A stretch of 53,287 bases of DNA, from contig NZ_LODI01000019.1 of the NCBI RefSeq assembly GCF_001468485.1, positions 3,329 through 56,615 of the forward strand. Reading direction: 5' to 3'. The notes beneath the pieces are model-generated. The model had not been told where the DNA came from and did not search any database. It worked only from the letters and a program-made list of their open reading frames with translations. The position numbers were made by a program, and so were the translations under genes. The DNA is from Pseudoalteromonas sp. H71 (GTDB taxonomy: Bacteria > Pseudomonadota > Gammaproteobacteria > Enterobacterales > Alteromonadaceae). Below are positions 36,136 through 44,716 of this stretch, in pieces (the first letter of the stretch is position 1; each line of letters begins with the position of its first letter).

Positions 36136-36489
36136 TTAACAGCAGCTTGCTGCACGCTCAGGGCGATTACCCATTGCATTGAGTCGATTTAAATCGTCGT
36201 TATAAAACGAAGAATTTTCGTTTCGTGTTTGTGTTATTACGCTAAGAGACCACTCTGGCAGGGCTTTATTAATGCTGTAGTACACCCATTGATTTTGCTT
36301 TCGGTCGCTCAATAAGCCACATTGCCTAAGCTGCGCTAAATGGCGCGATACTTTAGGTTGGCTAAGTTCAAGCGCAGCAACAAGCTCACACACACATAGC
36401 TCTTGCTCATGGCTAATTAATAACATGGCTTTTAAACGCGTATCGTCGGCTAAGCATTTGTAAAATTGAAGTGGGTTGAGTTGTTCCAT
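36136..36489 (-). CDS. arsR: ArsR/SmtB-family arsenic-responsive repressor
   Basis: A 117-residue winged-helix repressor. The recognition helix reads [19 protein letters not shown]. Two cysteines C32 and C34 in ELCVCEL supply the classic As(III) site, and the C-terminus ends RAASCC with two further cysteines. It leads the operon with GAPDH and arsJ. A palindrome 62 bases upstream is the likely operator. As(III) (or arsenate after reduction elsewhere) would release it. Confidence 0.93.
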   Translation of the reverse strand: MEQLNPLQFYKCLADDTRLKAMLLISHEQELCVCELVAALELSQPKVSRHLAQLRQCGLLSDRKQNQWVYYSINKALPEWSLSVITQTRNENSSFYNDDLNRLNAMGNRPERAASCC

Positions 36490-36550
36490 AGCATCCTCGT
36501 TTAGTTAGTGTGCATACAATAAAACAAAACAAGAATATATGAAATAGTGA

Positions 36551-36570
36551 ATATACGATTTTTCGTATAT
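36551..36570. promoter_or_regulatory. likely ArsR operator
   Basis: ATATACGA and TCGTATAT are eight-base perfect arms with a TTTT spacer, located just upstream of arsR. The AT-rich hyphenated palindrome is typical of the ArsR family. Confidence 0.75.
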
Positions 36571-36610
36571 TTATTTATAAGCGTGGAAACTCAGCTAAAT
36601 TGCAACGCAC

Positions 36611-36641
36611 AAAAAAAGCCCAGTGGCAAAACCCCTGGGCT
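36611..36641 (-). terminator. terminator of the Ohr gene
   Basis: On the minus strand AGCCCAG and CTGGGCT pair, followed by seven U (the A run at 36611-36617). It separates the ohr gene from arsR. Confidence 0.82.
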
Positions 36642-36666
36642 ATTACAATGCTAAGTAATCAGTTAA

Positions 36667-37095
36667 CTAAATAACCGAAAGTTCCACCTCAATATTCCCG
36701 CGTGTAGCGTTTGAGTATGGGCATACTTGGTGTGCTTTATTTACCAGCTCTTGCGCTGCTGCTTTATCCATATCACCTAGTGATACCGCTAATTTAACTG
36801 CAATGCCAAAACCGCCTTCAATTGCGCCAATAGATACTTCAGAATTAATGTGTGTATCACTTGGTAGCGCAATTTTTTCGCTACCTGCTACAAATTTTAG
36901 TGCGCCAATAAAACACGCTGCATAACCTGCTGCAAATAGCTGCTCTGGGTTAGTGCCTTGTCCGTCATCACCACCTAGCCCTTTTGGGGTTGATAGCTTC
37001 ACATCTAAACGGCCATCGTCAGATTTAGCTACACCTTCACGGCCACCGGTTGCAGTTGCTTTTGCTGTGTAGGCAACGTTTTGTAATACATTCAT
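36667..37095 (-). CDS. ohr: Ohr/OsmC-family organic hydroperoxide resistance protein
   Basis: Thiol peroxidase of 142 residues that reduces organic and fatty-acid hydroperoxides. Both catalytic cysteines are present: C61 in AGYAACFIGAL and C125 in HQVCPYSNATR, the Ohr signature. ATG 37095 is favoured by a GGAG six bases upstream; an ATG 12 bases earlier would overlap it. A MarR-family regulator (37232) is divergent, with two palindromes between, the standard ohr-ohrR arrangement. Confidence 0.95.
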   Translation of the reverse strand: MNVLQNVAYTAKATATGGREGVAKSDDGRLDVKLSTPKGLGGDDGQGTNPEQLFAAGYAACFIGALKFVAGSEKIALPSDTHINSEVSIGAIEGGFGIAVKLAVSLGDMDKAAAQELVNKAHQVCPYSNATRGNIEVELSVI

Positions 37096-37122
37096 AGTGA
37101 ACTCCAAAGTTTATCAATTAAT

Positions 37123-37142
37123 TTATTTTGCATGCAAAATAA
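37123..37142. promoter_or_regulatory. OhrR operator 1, 20-base palindrome
   Basis: TTATTTTGCATGCAAAATAA is perfectly symmetrical over 20 bases and lies 28 bases before the ohr start, so it would overlap the ohr promoter. Confidence 0.82.
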
Positions 37143-37171
37143 TAGGGTAAGTAATTAGAGATTGCAAATAC

Positions 37172-37183
37172 TTTGCATGCAAA
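37172..37183. promoter_or_regulatory. OhrR operator 2
   Basis: TTTGCATGCAAA repeats the twelve-base core of operator 1, nearer ohrR, and would allow autoregulation. Confidence 0.75.
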
Positions 37184-37231
37184 TTAAAATGTTTTTTTGA
37201 GTTAAAGGTATTATCGCGTTGGGAGTTAGGT

Positions 37232-37690
37232 ATGTCGTTTGAGCAATTAAAATTAAAAAATCAGCTGTGTCATAGGCTATATATGGCATCAAATAGCATT
37301 GCACGCGCTTACCGTGAGCCTTTAGCTGCACTTAATTTAACGTATCCGCAGTATGTAGTAATGATGGCGCTGTGGGAGCAAGACAAAATAACCATCGCGC
37401 AGCTAATAGATAAAACCGCTATTGATGGCGGCGCTATGACCCAAATACTCAAAAAAATGACCGAAAAATCTTTGCTAGCTGTTATTAAAAACGAACACGA
37501 CAAGCGTAAACGCCTAATTCAGCTTACCCACAGTGGGCAAGCCCTTAAAAACGACGCCGCTGATATTCCAAAAAATATACTATGTAAGTTTGAAAGTGTA
37601 GACCCTACGCAAGCCAAACAGCTTATGCAGCTACTTGATTTAGTAGTCAACGATTTAACTAGCCACAGCTGCGCAGAAAATAAAGATTAA
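37232..37690 (+). CDS. ohrR: OhrR, MarR-family organic-peroxide sensor
   Basis: A 152-residue repressor. The reactive cysteine is C13 in QLCHRLYMASN, corresponding to Cys15 of known OhrR proteins. The winged helix includes TYPQYVVMMALWEQDK, IAQLIDKTAIDGGAMTQIL and the wing basic stretch NEHDKRKRLIQLT. Oxidation of the cysteine would release ohr. It stops four bases before the end of the convergent LysR gene. Confidence 0.94.
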   Translation: MSFEQLKLKNQLCHRLYMASNSIARAYREPLAALNLTYPQYVVMMALWEQDKITIAQLIDKTAIDGGAMTQILKKMTEKSLLAVIKNEHDKRKRLIQLTHSGQALKNDAADIPKNILCKFESVDPTQAKQLMQLLDLVVNDLTSHSCAENKD

Positions 37691-37693
37691 AAA

Positions 37694-38593
37694 CTACCCC
37701 ACTAACGCGGTTATTTTTTGTTGAATAAACGCCCTAAATGCGCTGATCACCGGGGTCATTTGGCGCCGGTCGGCGTACATCATATAAAGCGGTAGCGGAT
37801 CGCTTTGCCACTGTGGGCATAAATGAACGAGTTGCCCGCTTGCTAAATTATCAATTACATCCAAGTACGACTTATACGCAATGCCTTTGCCCTCTAGCGC
37901 CCAGCGCCTAACCATTTCGCCATCATTTACTATGTGTTGGCAATTTAGTTGCACTTTTTGTACCGCGCCATTTTTATAAAACCGCCACTCTTTAAACACT
38001 TCACCAAAACGCATAAAGGTAATGGTGGTATGCTGCGTTAAATTAAGGGGGTGTGTAAGTAATCCATTGTTTACTACATATTCAGGAGAGGCCACTAAAA
38101 TACGCGCATTATTTAAAAAAAGCGGCGCTGCAATTAACTGCGAATCTTTTGGTACGCCAAAGCGAAGCGCAATATCTATTGATTGGCTATAAATGTCGCT
38201 TACTTCGTCACTTAAGTGCAGTTTAAGTTTTACATGCGGGTATTGCGCTAAAAACTCATTAAGCCATTCACTTAGTTTATTACGCCCTAAATCGCAGGGG
38301 GCCGATACCTGTAGCGTCCCTGTTACTTCACCTACTGCAGTTTGCACTGCGGCCACACCTTGTTGGATAAGCGAAAGTGAATCTTTGGCGTAACTTAAAA
38401 ACTGCTCCCCAGCCACACTTAGGCGTAAACTGCGGGTAGAGCGAATAAACAGCACGTTTCCTAAATCTTTTTCTAGGCGTTTAATAGCGGCACTTACCGC
38501 CGCTGGAGTTTGCGCGTTTTGCCGTGCGGCTTCAGAAATGCTGGCGCAACTAGCCACATCTATAAAAGTTTGAATATCGTTAAATGATCGCAT
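37694..38593 (-). CDS. LysR-family regulator
   Basis: A 299-residue LysR regulator with the N-terminal helix-turn-helix FIDVASCASISEAARQNAQT followed by PAAVSAAIKRLEKDLG and a substrate-binding domain. It is divergent from the dehydrogenase-royal-jelly gene pair at 38704, with a symmetrical site between them, so it probably controls these genes. Its ligand is unknown. Confidence 0.9.
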   Translation of the reverse strand: MRSFNDIQTFIDVASCASISEAARQNAQTPAAVSAAIKRLEKDLGNVLFIRSTRSLRLSVAGEQFLSYAKDSLSLIQQGVAAVQTAVGEVTGTLQVSAPCDLGRNKLSEWLNEFLAQYPHVKLKLHLSDEVSDIYSQSIDIALRFGVPKDSQLIAAPLFLNNARILVASPEYVVNNGLLTHPLNLTQHTTITFMRFGEVFKEWRFYKNGAVQKVQLNCQHIVNDGEMVRRWALEGKGIAYKSYLDVIDNLASGQLVHLCPQWQSDPLPLYMMYADRRQMTPVISAFRAFIQQKITALVG

Positions 38594-38595
38594 AT

Positions 38596-38614
38596 TTTCA
38601 ATTTAAATTTGAAA
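38596..38614. promoter_or_regulatory. LysR-type binding site
   Basis: TTTCAA-N7-TTGAAA gives the T-N11-A geometry of LysR boxes and sits just upstream of the LysR gene start, in the 110-base divergent spacer. Confidence 0.6.
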
Positions 38615-38703
38615 GTGCTTTAGTTTTTCATGTCTTTTTCTATTTTTCAACTGAGCTATAGTGCTTACATATTAAAAAGTACTTAAAATCATCAGGAACC
38701 CAC

Positions 38704-39714
38704 ATGAAAGCATTTGGCTACAGCAAAAACTCTAAAACGCTTACACCCAGCTCTATACAAGCAACTGAACTTGATACCCCAACCGCCACCGGGCACGACC
38801 TACTTATTGAAGTAAATGCTATTTCAATAAACCCTGTAGATACAAAAATACGTGCCAATGTAGCGCCAGAGCAAGGCTACAAAGTATTAGGCTGGGACGG
38901 CGTAGGCGTTGTAAAAGCCGTTGGCGAGTCGGTTTCGTTATTTAATGTGGGGGATCGTGTATTTTACGCCGGCGATTTATCGCGCCAAGGCAGTAATGCG
39001 CAATTTCAATTAGTTGATGAGCGTATTGTAGGGCGTGCGCCTAAAACATTAACCGACGCACAAGCCGCAGCGCTACCGCTAACCAGCATTACCGCCTACG
39101 AAATGCTGTTTGATCGCCTGCAAGTGCCTAAAAATAAACAAAATACTCAGCAATCTATTTTAGTTATTGGCGCCGCAGGTGGCGTTGGTTCTATTTTAGT
39201 ACAGCTTGCCAAGCAACTTACTGGGCTAAACGTGGTTGGTACTGCATCACGCGAGCAAAGCGTAACTTGGCTTAAAGAGTTAGGAGCCGATCACGTGCTC
39301 AATCATTCTAAAAACTTAAACGAGCAGCGCAAAGAACTAGGTTTAGCTGAGTTTGATTACGTTATTGGCTTAACCCATACCGACCAATACCAAGACCAAA
39401 TAGTGGAATGTATTAAACCCCAAGGTAAATTTGCGCTAATAGACGACCCAACATCGTTCGATATTTTAAAATTTAAGCAAAAATGTATATCGGTGCATTG
39501 GGAGTTTATGTTTACCCGCTCGCTATTTACTACAACCGATATAACAGCGCAGCACACCTTACTTAATGAAATTAGTGAGCTGATAGACGCAGGTACACTT
39601 AAAACCACGCTTGGGCAAAATTTAGGATTAATTAACGCCGCTAATTTATATAAAGCACACCAAATTTTAGAATCGCACACCTCACGCGGTAAACTTGTTT
39701 TAGAAGGCTTTTAA
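38704..39714 (+). CDS. zinc-type alcohol dehydrogenase / quinone oxidoreductase family
   Basis: A 336-residue medium-chain dehydrogenase. The GroES-like start (GHDLLIEVNAISINPVDTKIR) and the NADPH-binding IGAAGGVGSILVQLAKQL near 155-172 are clear. No catalytic or structural zinc cysteines are found, so it is closer to the quinone/enone reductase side than to true alcohol dehydrogenases. AGGAACCC precedes ATG. It is divergent from a LysR regulator and is followed two bases later by a royal-jelly-like protein, presumably one operon. Confidence 0.88.
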   Translation: MKAFGYSKNSKTLTPSSIQATELDTPTATGHDLLIEVNAISINPVDTKIRANVAPEQGYKVLGWDGVGVVKAVGESVSLFNVGDRVFYAGDLSRQGSNAQFQLVDERIVGRAPKTLTDAQAAALPLTSITAYEMLFDRLQVPKNKQNTQQSILVIGAAGGVGSILVQLAKQLTGLNVVGTASREQSVTWLKELGADHVLNHSKNLNEQRKELGLAEFDYVIGLTHTDQYQDQIVECIKPQGKFALIDDPTSFDILKFKQKCISVHWEFMFTRSLFTTTDITAQHTLLNEISELIDAGTLKTTLGQNLGLINAANLYKAHQILESHTSRGKLVLEGF

Positions 39715-39716
39715 AC

Positions 39717-40820
39717 ATGATCGAGATTAAAAAAATACTTTTAGTTGCAGCCTGCAGCACCGCGTTTTTAACCAGCAGTGTGTTTGCTAATACTGCTAAT
39801 CAAAATGCTGATTTAAAAACATTCGCCACTTTCGACGCGCAACACCCACCGGGTAACATTGCTATTACGCCATCGGGTCGTAAGTTTTTGTCGGTACATG
39901 GTTTTTACGGCCAAAAACAAAAAATTATGGAGCTATTAAGCGATGGCACCACCCAACCCTACCCTAATGAAGAATGGGCATACGCGTATAATAACGGCAA
40001 AGGGTTTTACGATGTACTGGGCATAAATGTATCAGCCGATGGCGTGTTATGGATGCTTGATACATCAGGCCCTGATCATGCTGGTCGTTTAGTCGGATGG
40101 GATACCCATAAAGAGCAGCTGCATAAAATAATTTACTTAGCTAAACCCACCATTACCGACACCTCGTTTTTAAACGATTTAGTCATCGATAATAAACACG
40201 GTGTTGTATACATTGCCGACACCGCACAAGGCAGCCAAGCCGCTATTATTACCGTAAATTTAAAAACTGGTGAGGCGCGCAGAGTATTACAAAATAGCCA
40301 ATACAGTACAGCCGAAAACATCGACATGGTCATTGAAGGGCGCACCATGAAACTAGGCGGACAGCCAGCACGTTTAGGCGTAAACCCAATCACACTCGAC
40401 CCAAGCGAACAATGGCTTTACTTTGGCTCTATGTCTGGCACGTCGGTTTACCGTATTGCCACAAGCGATATTAACAATAAAAGCCTGAGCGCAAGCGCTC
40501 TTGAGAGTAAAGTAACGCGTTACGGCACCAAGCCAATTTCCGACGGTATTATTGTTGATGGCGGCGGCAATGTGTATGTTACCGACATAACCAACGGCGC
40601 AATTGGCGTAGTAAAACCAAGTGGTAAATACCAGGTATTATTTAAAGACGAGCGCTTAAGCTGGCCAGATGGCTTTAGCTATGGCGCCGATCATAAAATA
40701 TATTTTACCGTTAACGACCTACATCATTCGCCAGTATTAAATAATGGTCAAAACGAGAGCCACGGTAAATTTAAAGTCATGTCGTTCAAACCAATAGTAA
40801 AAGGGCAAGTTGGTCGTTAA
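39717..40820 (+). CDS. secreted major-royal-jelly (yellow)-like beta-propeller
   Basis: A 367-residue exported protein; signal peptide LLVAACSTAFLTSSVFA. The body matches the MRJP/yellow family: PPGNIAITPSGRKFLSVHGF, here near residues 40-59, then LGINVSADGVLWMLDTSG, LNDLVIDNKHGVVYIADTA and SWPDGFSYG. Insect members bind small amines or sugars; bacterial ones are poorly known. The start is two bases after the dehydrogenase stop, implying a shared role in modifying a small molecule. No enzyme activity can be assigned. Confidence 0.85.
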   Translation: MIEIKKILLVAACSTAFLTSSVFANTANQNADLKTFATFDAQHPPGNIAITPSGRKFLSVHGFYGQKQKIMELLSDGTTQPYPNEEWAYAYNNGKGFYDVLGINVSADGVLWMLDTSGPDHAGRLVGWDTHKEQLHKIIYLAKPTITDTSFLNDLVIDNKHGVVYIADTAQGSQAAIITVNLKTGEARRVLQNSQYSTAENIDMVIEGRTMKLGGQPARLGVNPITLDPSEQWLYFGSMSGTSVYRIATSDINNKSLSASALESKVTRYGTKPISDGIIVDGGGNVYVTDITNGAIGVVKPSGKYQVLFKDERLSWPDGFSYGADHKIYFTVNDLHHSPVLNNGQNESHGKFKVMSFKPIVKGQVGR

Positions 40821-40849
40821 ACACGCTTATGCTTGTATTTTACTTCAAC

Positions 40850-40887
40850 CAGCCCCGCTTACTTTTTGCAGGGCTGAGTTGTTTTTA
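40850..40887 (+). terminator. terminator after the royal-jelly-like gene
   Basis: CAGCCC pairs with GGGCTG across a 15-base loop, then AGTTGTTTTT. The loop is large, so strength is moderate. Confidence 0.55.
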
Positions 40888-40997
40888 TGATCCAAAAAAG
40901 TGCAAATATTGACTATTTTTACCTATTTTGGTGCTAGTTTAATTGCACAAATAAAGCAAATAGCTGATTTATATTCATAAAATATTCAACTTAACAT

Positions 40998-41013
40998 TGG
41001 CACAATTCTTCCT
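40998..41013 (+). promoter_or_regulatory. near-consensus sigma54 site ahead of the small ORF and astB
   Basis: TGGCACAATTCTTCCT matches the -24 element perfectly and the -12 element except that the invariant GC is CC (41011-41012). Spacing is exact. GG is at 40999-41000. Arginine succinyl-transferase genes are sigma54/NtrC dependent in enterics, so the match is worth noting despite this defect. Confidence 0.35.
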
Positions 41014-41052
41014 TAATTAAACACGTGTTTAGTGATTCAATAAGGAATAACC

Positions 41053-41172
41053 ATGATCAGTTTTTACCATACCCTTTATCTTTTGTGGCGTTTAGACATT
41101 AGCGTTTGGCAGGTAAACGAGCCAACCAATACACATACTACTGCCGACAAAGAACGTGCCTATGTTAAGTAA
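41053..41172 (+). CDS. 39-residue small ORF of unknown function
   Basis: A short frame, too small for usual gene calling, supported by AAGGAATAACC directly before its ATG and a TAA stop. The product begins MISFYHTLYLLWRLDIS and ends polar (NEPTNTHTTADKERAYVK). The first half is hydrophobic and aromatic but too short and mixed for a sure membrane helix. It lies 213 bases ahead of astB and is immediately followed by a long hairpin. It might be a leader peptide or an independent small protein; nothing is recognised. Confidence 0.6.
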   Translation: MISFYHTLYLLWRLDISVWQVNEPTNTHTTADKERAYVK

Positions 41173-41177
41173 CACGG

Positions 41178-41237
41178 TAATGTACAAAAACGCAGCGTAA
41201 GCTGTGCAAATAAGCCCAACTGCATTTTTGTACATTA
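41178..41237 (+). repeat. long inverted repeat (18-base arms) after the small ORF
   Basis: TAATGTACAAAAACGCAG at 41178-41195 and CTGCATTTTTGTACATTA at 41220-41237 pair with one mismatch around a 24-base loop. Six bases separate it from the small-ORF stop. TTTAATTTT follows, so it could end or attenuate transcription before astB, or be a small mobile or REP-like element. Confidence 0.8.
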
Positions 41238-41384
41238 TTTAATTTTACACCCTACCTATAAAATAAAACCTTTCTACTAAATACAACGTATTAAATTAAA
41301 TATTTAAAACCAATGACTATACGCTTTGCAAGCGCAGCTATTGCGTTGTATGGTTGTTATATATTAATTATTTTTGGAAAAAGT

Positions 41385-42731
41385 ATGCGCGCCTTAGAAG
41401 TGAATTTTGATGGATTAGTGGGCCCAACCCATAACTATGCCGGTTTATCGTATGGTAATGTTGCCTCATTAAATAACGCGACAAGCTTTTCAAACCCGCA
41501 AGAGGCCGTATTACAGGGCCTAGAAAAAATGAAAGCCATGCACGATAAAGGCCTAACACAAGGTGTGTTTGCGCCCCACGCTCGCCCCGATTTAAACGTG
41601 CTTCGTCGTTTAGGCTTTACCGGTAACGACGCACAAGTCATTCATAAAGCATTTAAAGCCGACCCTATTTTATTACGTGCGTGTTATTCGGCCTCTGCAA
41701 TGTGGACCGCCAATGCTGCTACTGTTTCACCTTCGCCAGATACCCTCGATGGCAAAGTGCATTTTACCTCAGCTAATTTAAACAATAAGTTTCATCGCTC
41801 GCTAGAGCCTGCTACCACTACCCGCTTATTAAAAGCCATGTTTAATAACGATAGTTATTTTACACACCATACTCATTTACCTGATCAAGGCTTTTTTGGC
41901 GACGAAGGCGCTGCAAATCATACCCGACTTTGCGACAGCCACGGCGAGCAAGGCCTAGAAATGTTTGTATTTGGCGCAAGTGCCTTTAACAGCCAACTAC
42001 CAAAACCGGCTAAGTTTCCTGCAAGGCAAACACTTGAAGCCTCAGAAGCTATTTGTCGTTTGCATAATTTAAAAGAATCGAGCCAAATTTTACTGCAGCA
42101 AAACCCCGACGTAATAGACCAAGGCGTGTTTCATAACGATGTAATTGCAGTAGGGAATGAAAACGTACTACTTTGCCACCAGCAAGCATTTTTAAACCAA
42201 CAAGACGCCCTGCAAGAAATTCGCGATGCCTACACCGGCAGCAAACAGCTATGCATAATTGAAGTACCTACTGACAAAGTAAGCATTAGCGATGCAGTAA
42301 GCAGTTACTTATTTAATAGCCAATTAGTAAGCCTAGACGATGGCTCAATGCTATTAGTAGCGCCACAAGAGTGCCAACGTAACAGCGCAGTAAACGCCTA
42401 CATTGAAGAAATGATTTTAGCCGATAACCCAGTAAACCAAGTGCAGTTTTTTGACCTGCGCCAAAGCATGCAAAATGGCGGCGGCCCTGCCTGCCTGCGT
42501 TTACGTGTAGCCCTTAACCAACAAGAGCTAAGTGCAGTAAACCCAGAGGTTATTTTAACCGATACTAAATACACTCAGCTTTGTGATTGGGCTAAACGTA
42601 ACTACCGCGATAAATTAGGTGCAAACGACTTCGCTGACCCTGCTTTACTCTACGAAAGTTACCAAGCACTAGATGAGTTAACCCAACTGCTTAATTTGGG
42701 TTCAGTATACGACTTTCAATTAGCGCGTTAA
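41385..42731 (+). CDS. astB: N-succinylarginine dihydrolase
   Basis: AstB converts N2-succinylarginine to succinylornithine, with release of ammonia and CO2, the second step of the arginine succinyltransferase pathway. The start [20 protein letters not shown] is the family hallmark; the later [15 protein letters not shown] contains the catalytic region and [11 protein letters not shown] the catalytic Cys. ATG 41385 gives 448 residues, the family length; the frame reaches 41313, but GGAAAAAGT precedes the later ATG. No other ast genes are near, so the operon is split. Confidence 0.94.
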   Translation: MRALEVNFDGLVGPTHNYAGLSYGNVASLNNATSFSNPQEAVLQGLEKMKAMHDKGLTQGVFAPHARPDLNVLRRLGFTGNDAQVIHKAFKADPILLRACYSASAMWTANAATVSPSPDTLDGKVHFTSANLNNKFHRSLEPATTTRLLKAMFNNDSYFTHHTHLPDQGFFGDEGAANHTRLCDSHGEQGLEMFVFGASAFNSQLPKPAKFPARQTLEASEAICRLHNLKESSQILLQQNPDVIDQGVFHNDVIAVGNENVLLCHQQAFLNQQDALQEIRDAYTGSKQLCIIEVPTDKVSISDAVSSYLFNSQLVSLDDGSMLLVAPQECQRNSAVNAYIEEMILADNPVNQVQFFDLRQSMQNGGGPACLRLRVALNQQELSAVNPEVILTDTKYTQLCDWAKRNYRDKLGANDFADPALLYESYQALDELTQLLNLGSVYDFQLAR

Positions 42732-42744
42732 ATTTTTTGAAACC

Positions 42745-42773
42745 AAAATAGCGAGCCTTGGCTCGCTATTTTT
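42745..42773. terminator. terminator of astB
   Basis: AAAATAGCGAGCC and GGCTCGCTATTTT pair perfectly with a two-base gap and end in a U tract. It lies between convergent astB and mscS. Confidence 0.92.
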
Positions 42774-42790
42774 ATTTATGCTAATAGTGT

Positions 42791-43645
42791 TTAAATATCT
42801 TTATTAACCGTTACTGCCGATGCCATCGACTCAGATATATGCAAAGTACGCTGCGGAAACGGAATACTCAGCCCTGCACCTTCTATAGCTTCTTTAACGC
42901 GTTTATTTAAATCCCACACGGTTTGCCAGTAATCGCCGTTTACCGTCCATGCACGTAATTGAATGTTCACCGCGCTTTCGCCTATTGAGGTAACCATTAC
43001 TTTAGGTGCTGGCTCTGCAAGTAGTCGGCTTTCTGATTCGGCGAGTTCTTTAAGTACATTTAAACCAACATCAATAGAGTCGGCGTACGAAATTCCCACC
43101 ACTATATCCATGCGCCTTTTACCGTTACGGGTAAAGTTTTTAATGTTGCCGCCCCACACTTTACCGTTAGGCGATGCGATATACAGGCCATCGGTGGTTT
43201 TAAAAATGGTCGTAAATAAGTTTATTTCTTTTACTGTGCCAAGCGTACCGCTCGCATCTACAAAGTCGCCTATTTTAAATGGCCTAAGTATTAGTAACAT
43301 AATGCCAGCGGCAATATTACTCAGCGTGTTTTTAAGCGCCAAACCAATCGCTAAACCCGCCGCGCCCATTAACGCTATTAAACTTGCCGTATTAACGCCA
43401 AAAATATCTAAAATAAACAGCCCTGCAATTATGTAAACTAAATACCCCGCAATGCTCGATAACAGCGGTAGTAGCGTTTCGTCTACTTTTTTTAATGGCG
43501 ACTTAGAGTTTTTAATCGCTTTTTTAACCGAGCGCGCAATAAGTGCACTCGCAACTAAAATAGCCAAGGCTAATACCACTTTGTAACCTAAAGTGATGAT
43601 AGTTTCTGAATGGCTTTGCCAAAACACAATAAGTTTATCTTTCAT
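42791..43645 (-). CDS. mscS: small-conductance mechanosensitive channel (MscS family)
   Basis: A 284-residue inner-membrane channel that opens on hypo-osmotic shock. Three hydrophobic segments come first; the pore helix is rich in Gly and Ala (MGAAGLAIGLALKNTLSNIAAG), given here as GLAIGLALKNTLSN. The beta domain follows with FKIGDFVDASGTLGTVKEI and PNGKVWGGNIKNFT. The length equals E. coli MscS (286). It stands alone, convergent with astB. Confidence 0.94.
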   Translation of the reverse strand: MKDKLIVFWQSHSETIITLGYKVVLALAILVASALIARSVKKAIKNSKSPLKKVDETLLPLLSSIAGYLVYIIAGLFILDIFGVNTASLIALMGAAGLAIGLALKNTLSNIAAGIMLLILRPFKIGDFVDASGTLGTVKEINLFTTIFKTTDGLYIASPNGKVWGGNIKNFTRNGKRRMDIVVGISYADSIDVGLNVLKELAESESRLLAEPAPKVMVTSIGESAVNIQLRAWTVNGDYWQTVWDLNKRVKEAIEGAGLSIPFPQRTLHISESMASAVTVNKDI

Positions 43646-44011
43646 ATTTGTTCCGATAAAAAGCTGTCACACAGCAAAATTAAAATGAGCCCAATTAGTT
43701 TTAGCTCATAATTTAACGTTAACGACCAAGTACCTGTTGACCCTACAGGATTATTTTCACTCTATTTAGTGCCGATTTAATCCAACGCAAGAACAAAAAA
43801 CAGACGCGTTAACAAAAAGCCGCGCGAGTATATAGCCATAAATAAAATTAACCTATATTTTTTATACACACGGCAAAATTAAAGTATTAAATGAGCCGCT
43901 GTATGTTCAATTTAGGTTAACCTCAACCTGCTATGGTAAATCTTACTCAATGCATTATTTAACTAATCGAATTTCTATAATTTTGAATAGGTAACCATAG
44001 GAGAAGTAATA
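43646..44011. other. 366-base intergenic region between mscS and the SDR gene
   Basis: Divergent promoter space, AT-rich. A ribosome site AGGAGAAG precedes the SDR start. No open frame, repeat or operator with convincing symmetry was found in it. Confidence 0.6.
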
Positions 44012-44692
44012 ATGGCGAAAGAAAAAATAGTCCTCATTACAGGTGCTTCAAGTGGCATAGGTGAAGCAACCGCCAAAACACTGGTTAATAACGGCCACAA
44101 AGTAATACTTACAGCCAGAAGCGAAGACAAATTAACTAAATTAGTACAATCATTAGGTGAAGATGACGCACTGAGTGTACCCGCAGATGCCACCGACTTT
44201 ACCGAGCTTGAAAACGTAGTAACAAAAGGGCTCGAAAAATTTGGCCGACTAGATGCCGCATTTGCCAATGCAGGTATGGGCGTTTCAACCGCAGGCACCG
44301 AAAAGGGTGACCCTGATGAATGGTCAGCCATGATAGACATAAACATTAAAGCTCTGCTGTGGACGACAAAAGCAACACTGCCACATTTACGCCAAAACAA
44401 AGGTCATTTTATATTAACCAGCTCAGCCGCTGGCCGTAAGCCAATTAAAGGCTCTATTTACGGTGCAACTAAATGGTTTGCTTACGGGTTTGGGCAAAAC
44501 TTGGCTGAAGAAATGAGCGAGTGGAATGGCCGCTGTACCACCATAGCCCCAGGCATGGTAAACACCCCATTTTTTGATGAAGCTAAGCCCGACAAACTCG
44601 ACCCGCAAGATGTAGCCGACGCGGTATTGTTTGCAATAGAAGCAAACCAGCGCAACAGCGTACGCGAGATTTATTTAATGCCAACTAACTAA
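44012..44692 (+). CDS. short-chain dehydrogenase/reductase
   Basis: A 226-residue NAD(P)-dependent oxidoreductase of the classical SDR family. TGxxxGIG appears as ITGASSGIGEAT at 10-21, NAG in FANAGMGVST, the catalytic Ser in LTSSAAG, and Tyr/Lys in IYGATKWF (YxxxK). The C-terminus is somewhat short compared with the usual ~245. AGGAGAAG gives a good ribosome site. Substrate unknown. A terminator follows, so it stands alone. Confidence 0.88.
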   Translation: MAKEKIVLITGASSGIGEATAKTLVNNGHKVILTARSEDKLTKLVQSLGEDDALSVPADATDFTELENVVTKGLEKFGRLDAAFANAGMGVSTAGTEKGDPDEWSAMIDINIKALLWTTKATLPHLRQNKGHFILTSSAAGRKPIKGSIYGATKWFAYGFGQNLAEEMSEWNGRCTTIAPGMVNTPFFDEAKPDKLDPQDVADAVLFAIEANQRNSVREIYLMPTN

Positions 44693-44716
44693 CGTTGATT
44701 GGTTCAGTTTGAGCTG

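Noticed and set aside
40901..40960. Possible NtrC enhancer around GGTGC and TTGCACA
   Set aside because: Half-sites are in the wrong orientation or spacing for TGCACC-N5-GGTGCA.
42963..43436. 157-codon plus-strand frame across mscS
   Set aside because: Shadow of the MscS pore and beta domain; no ribosome site.
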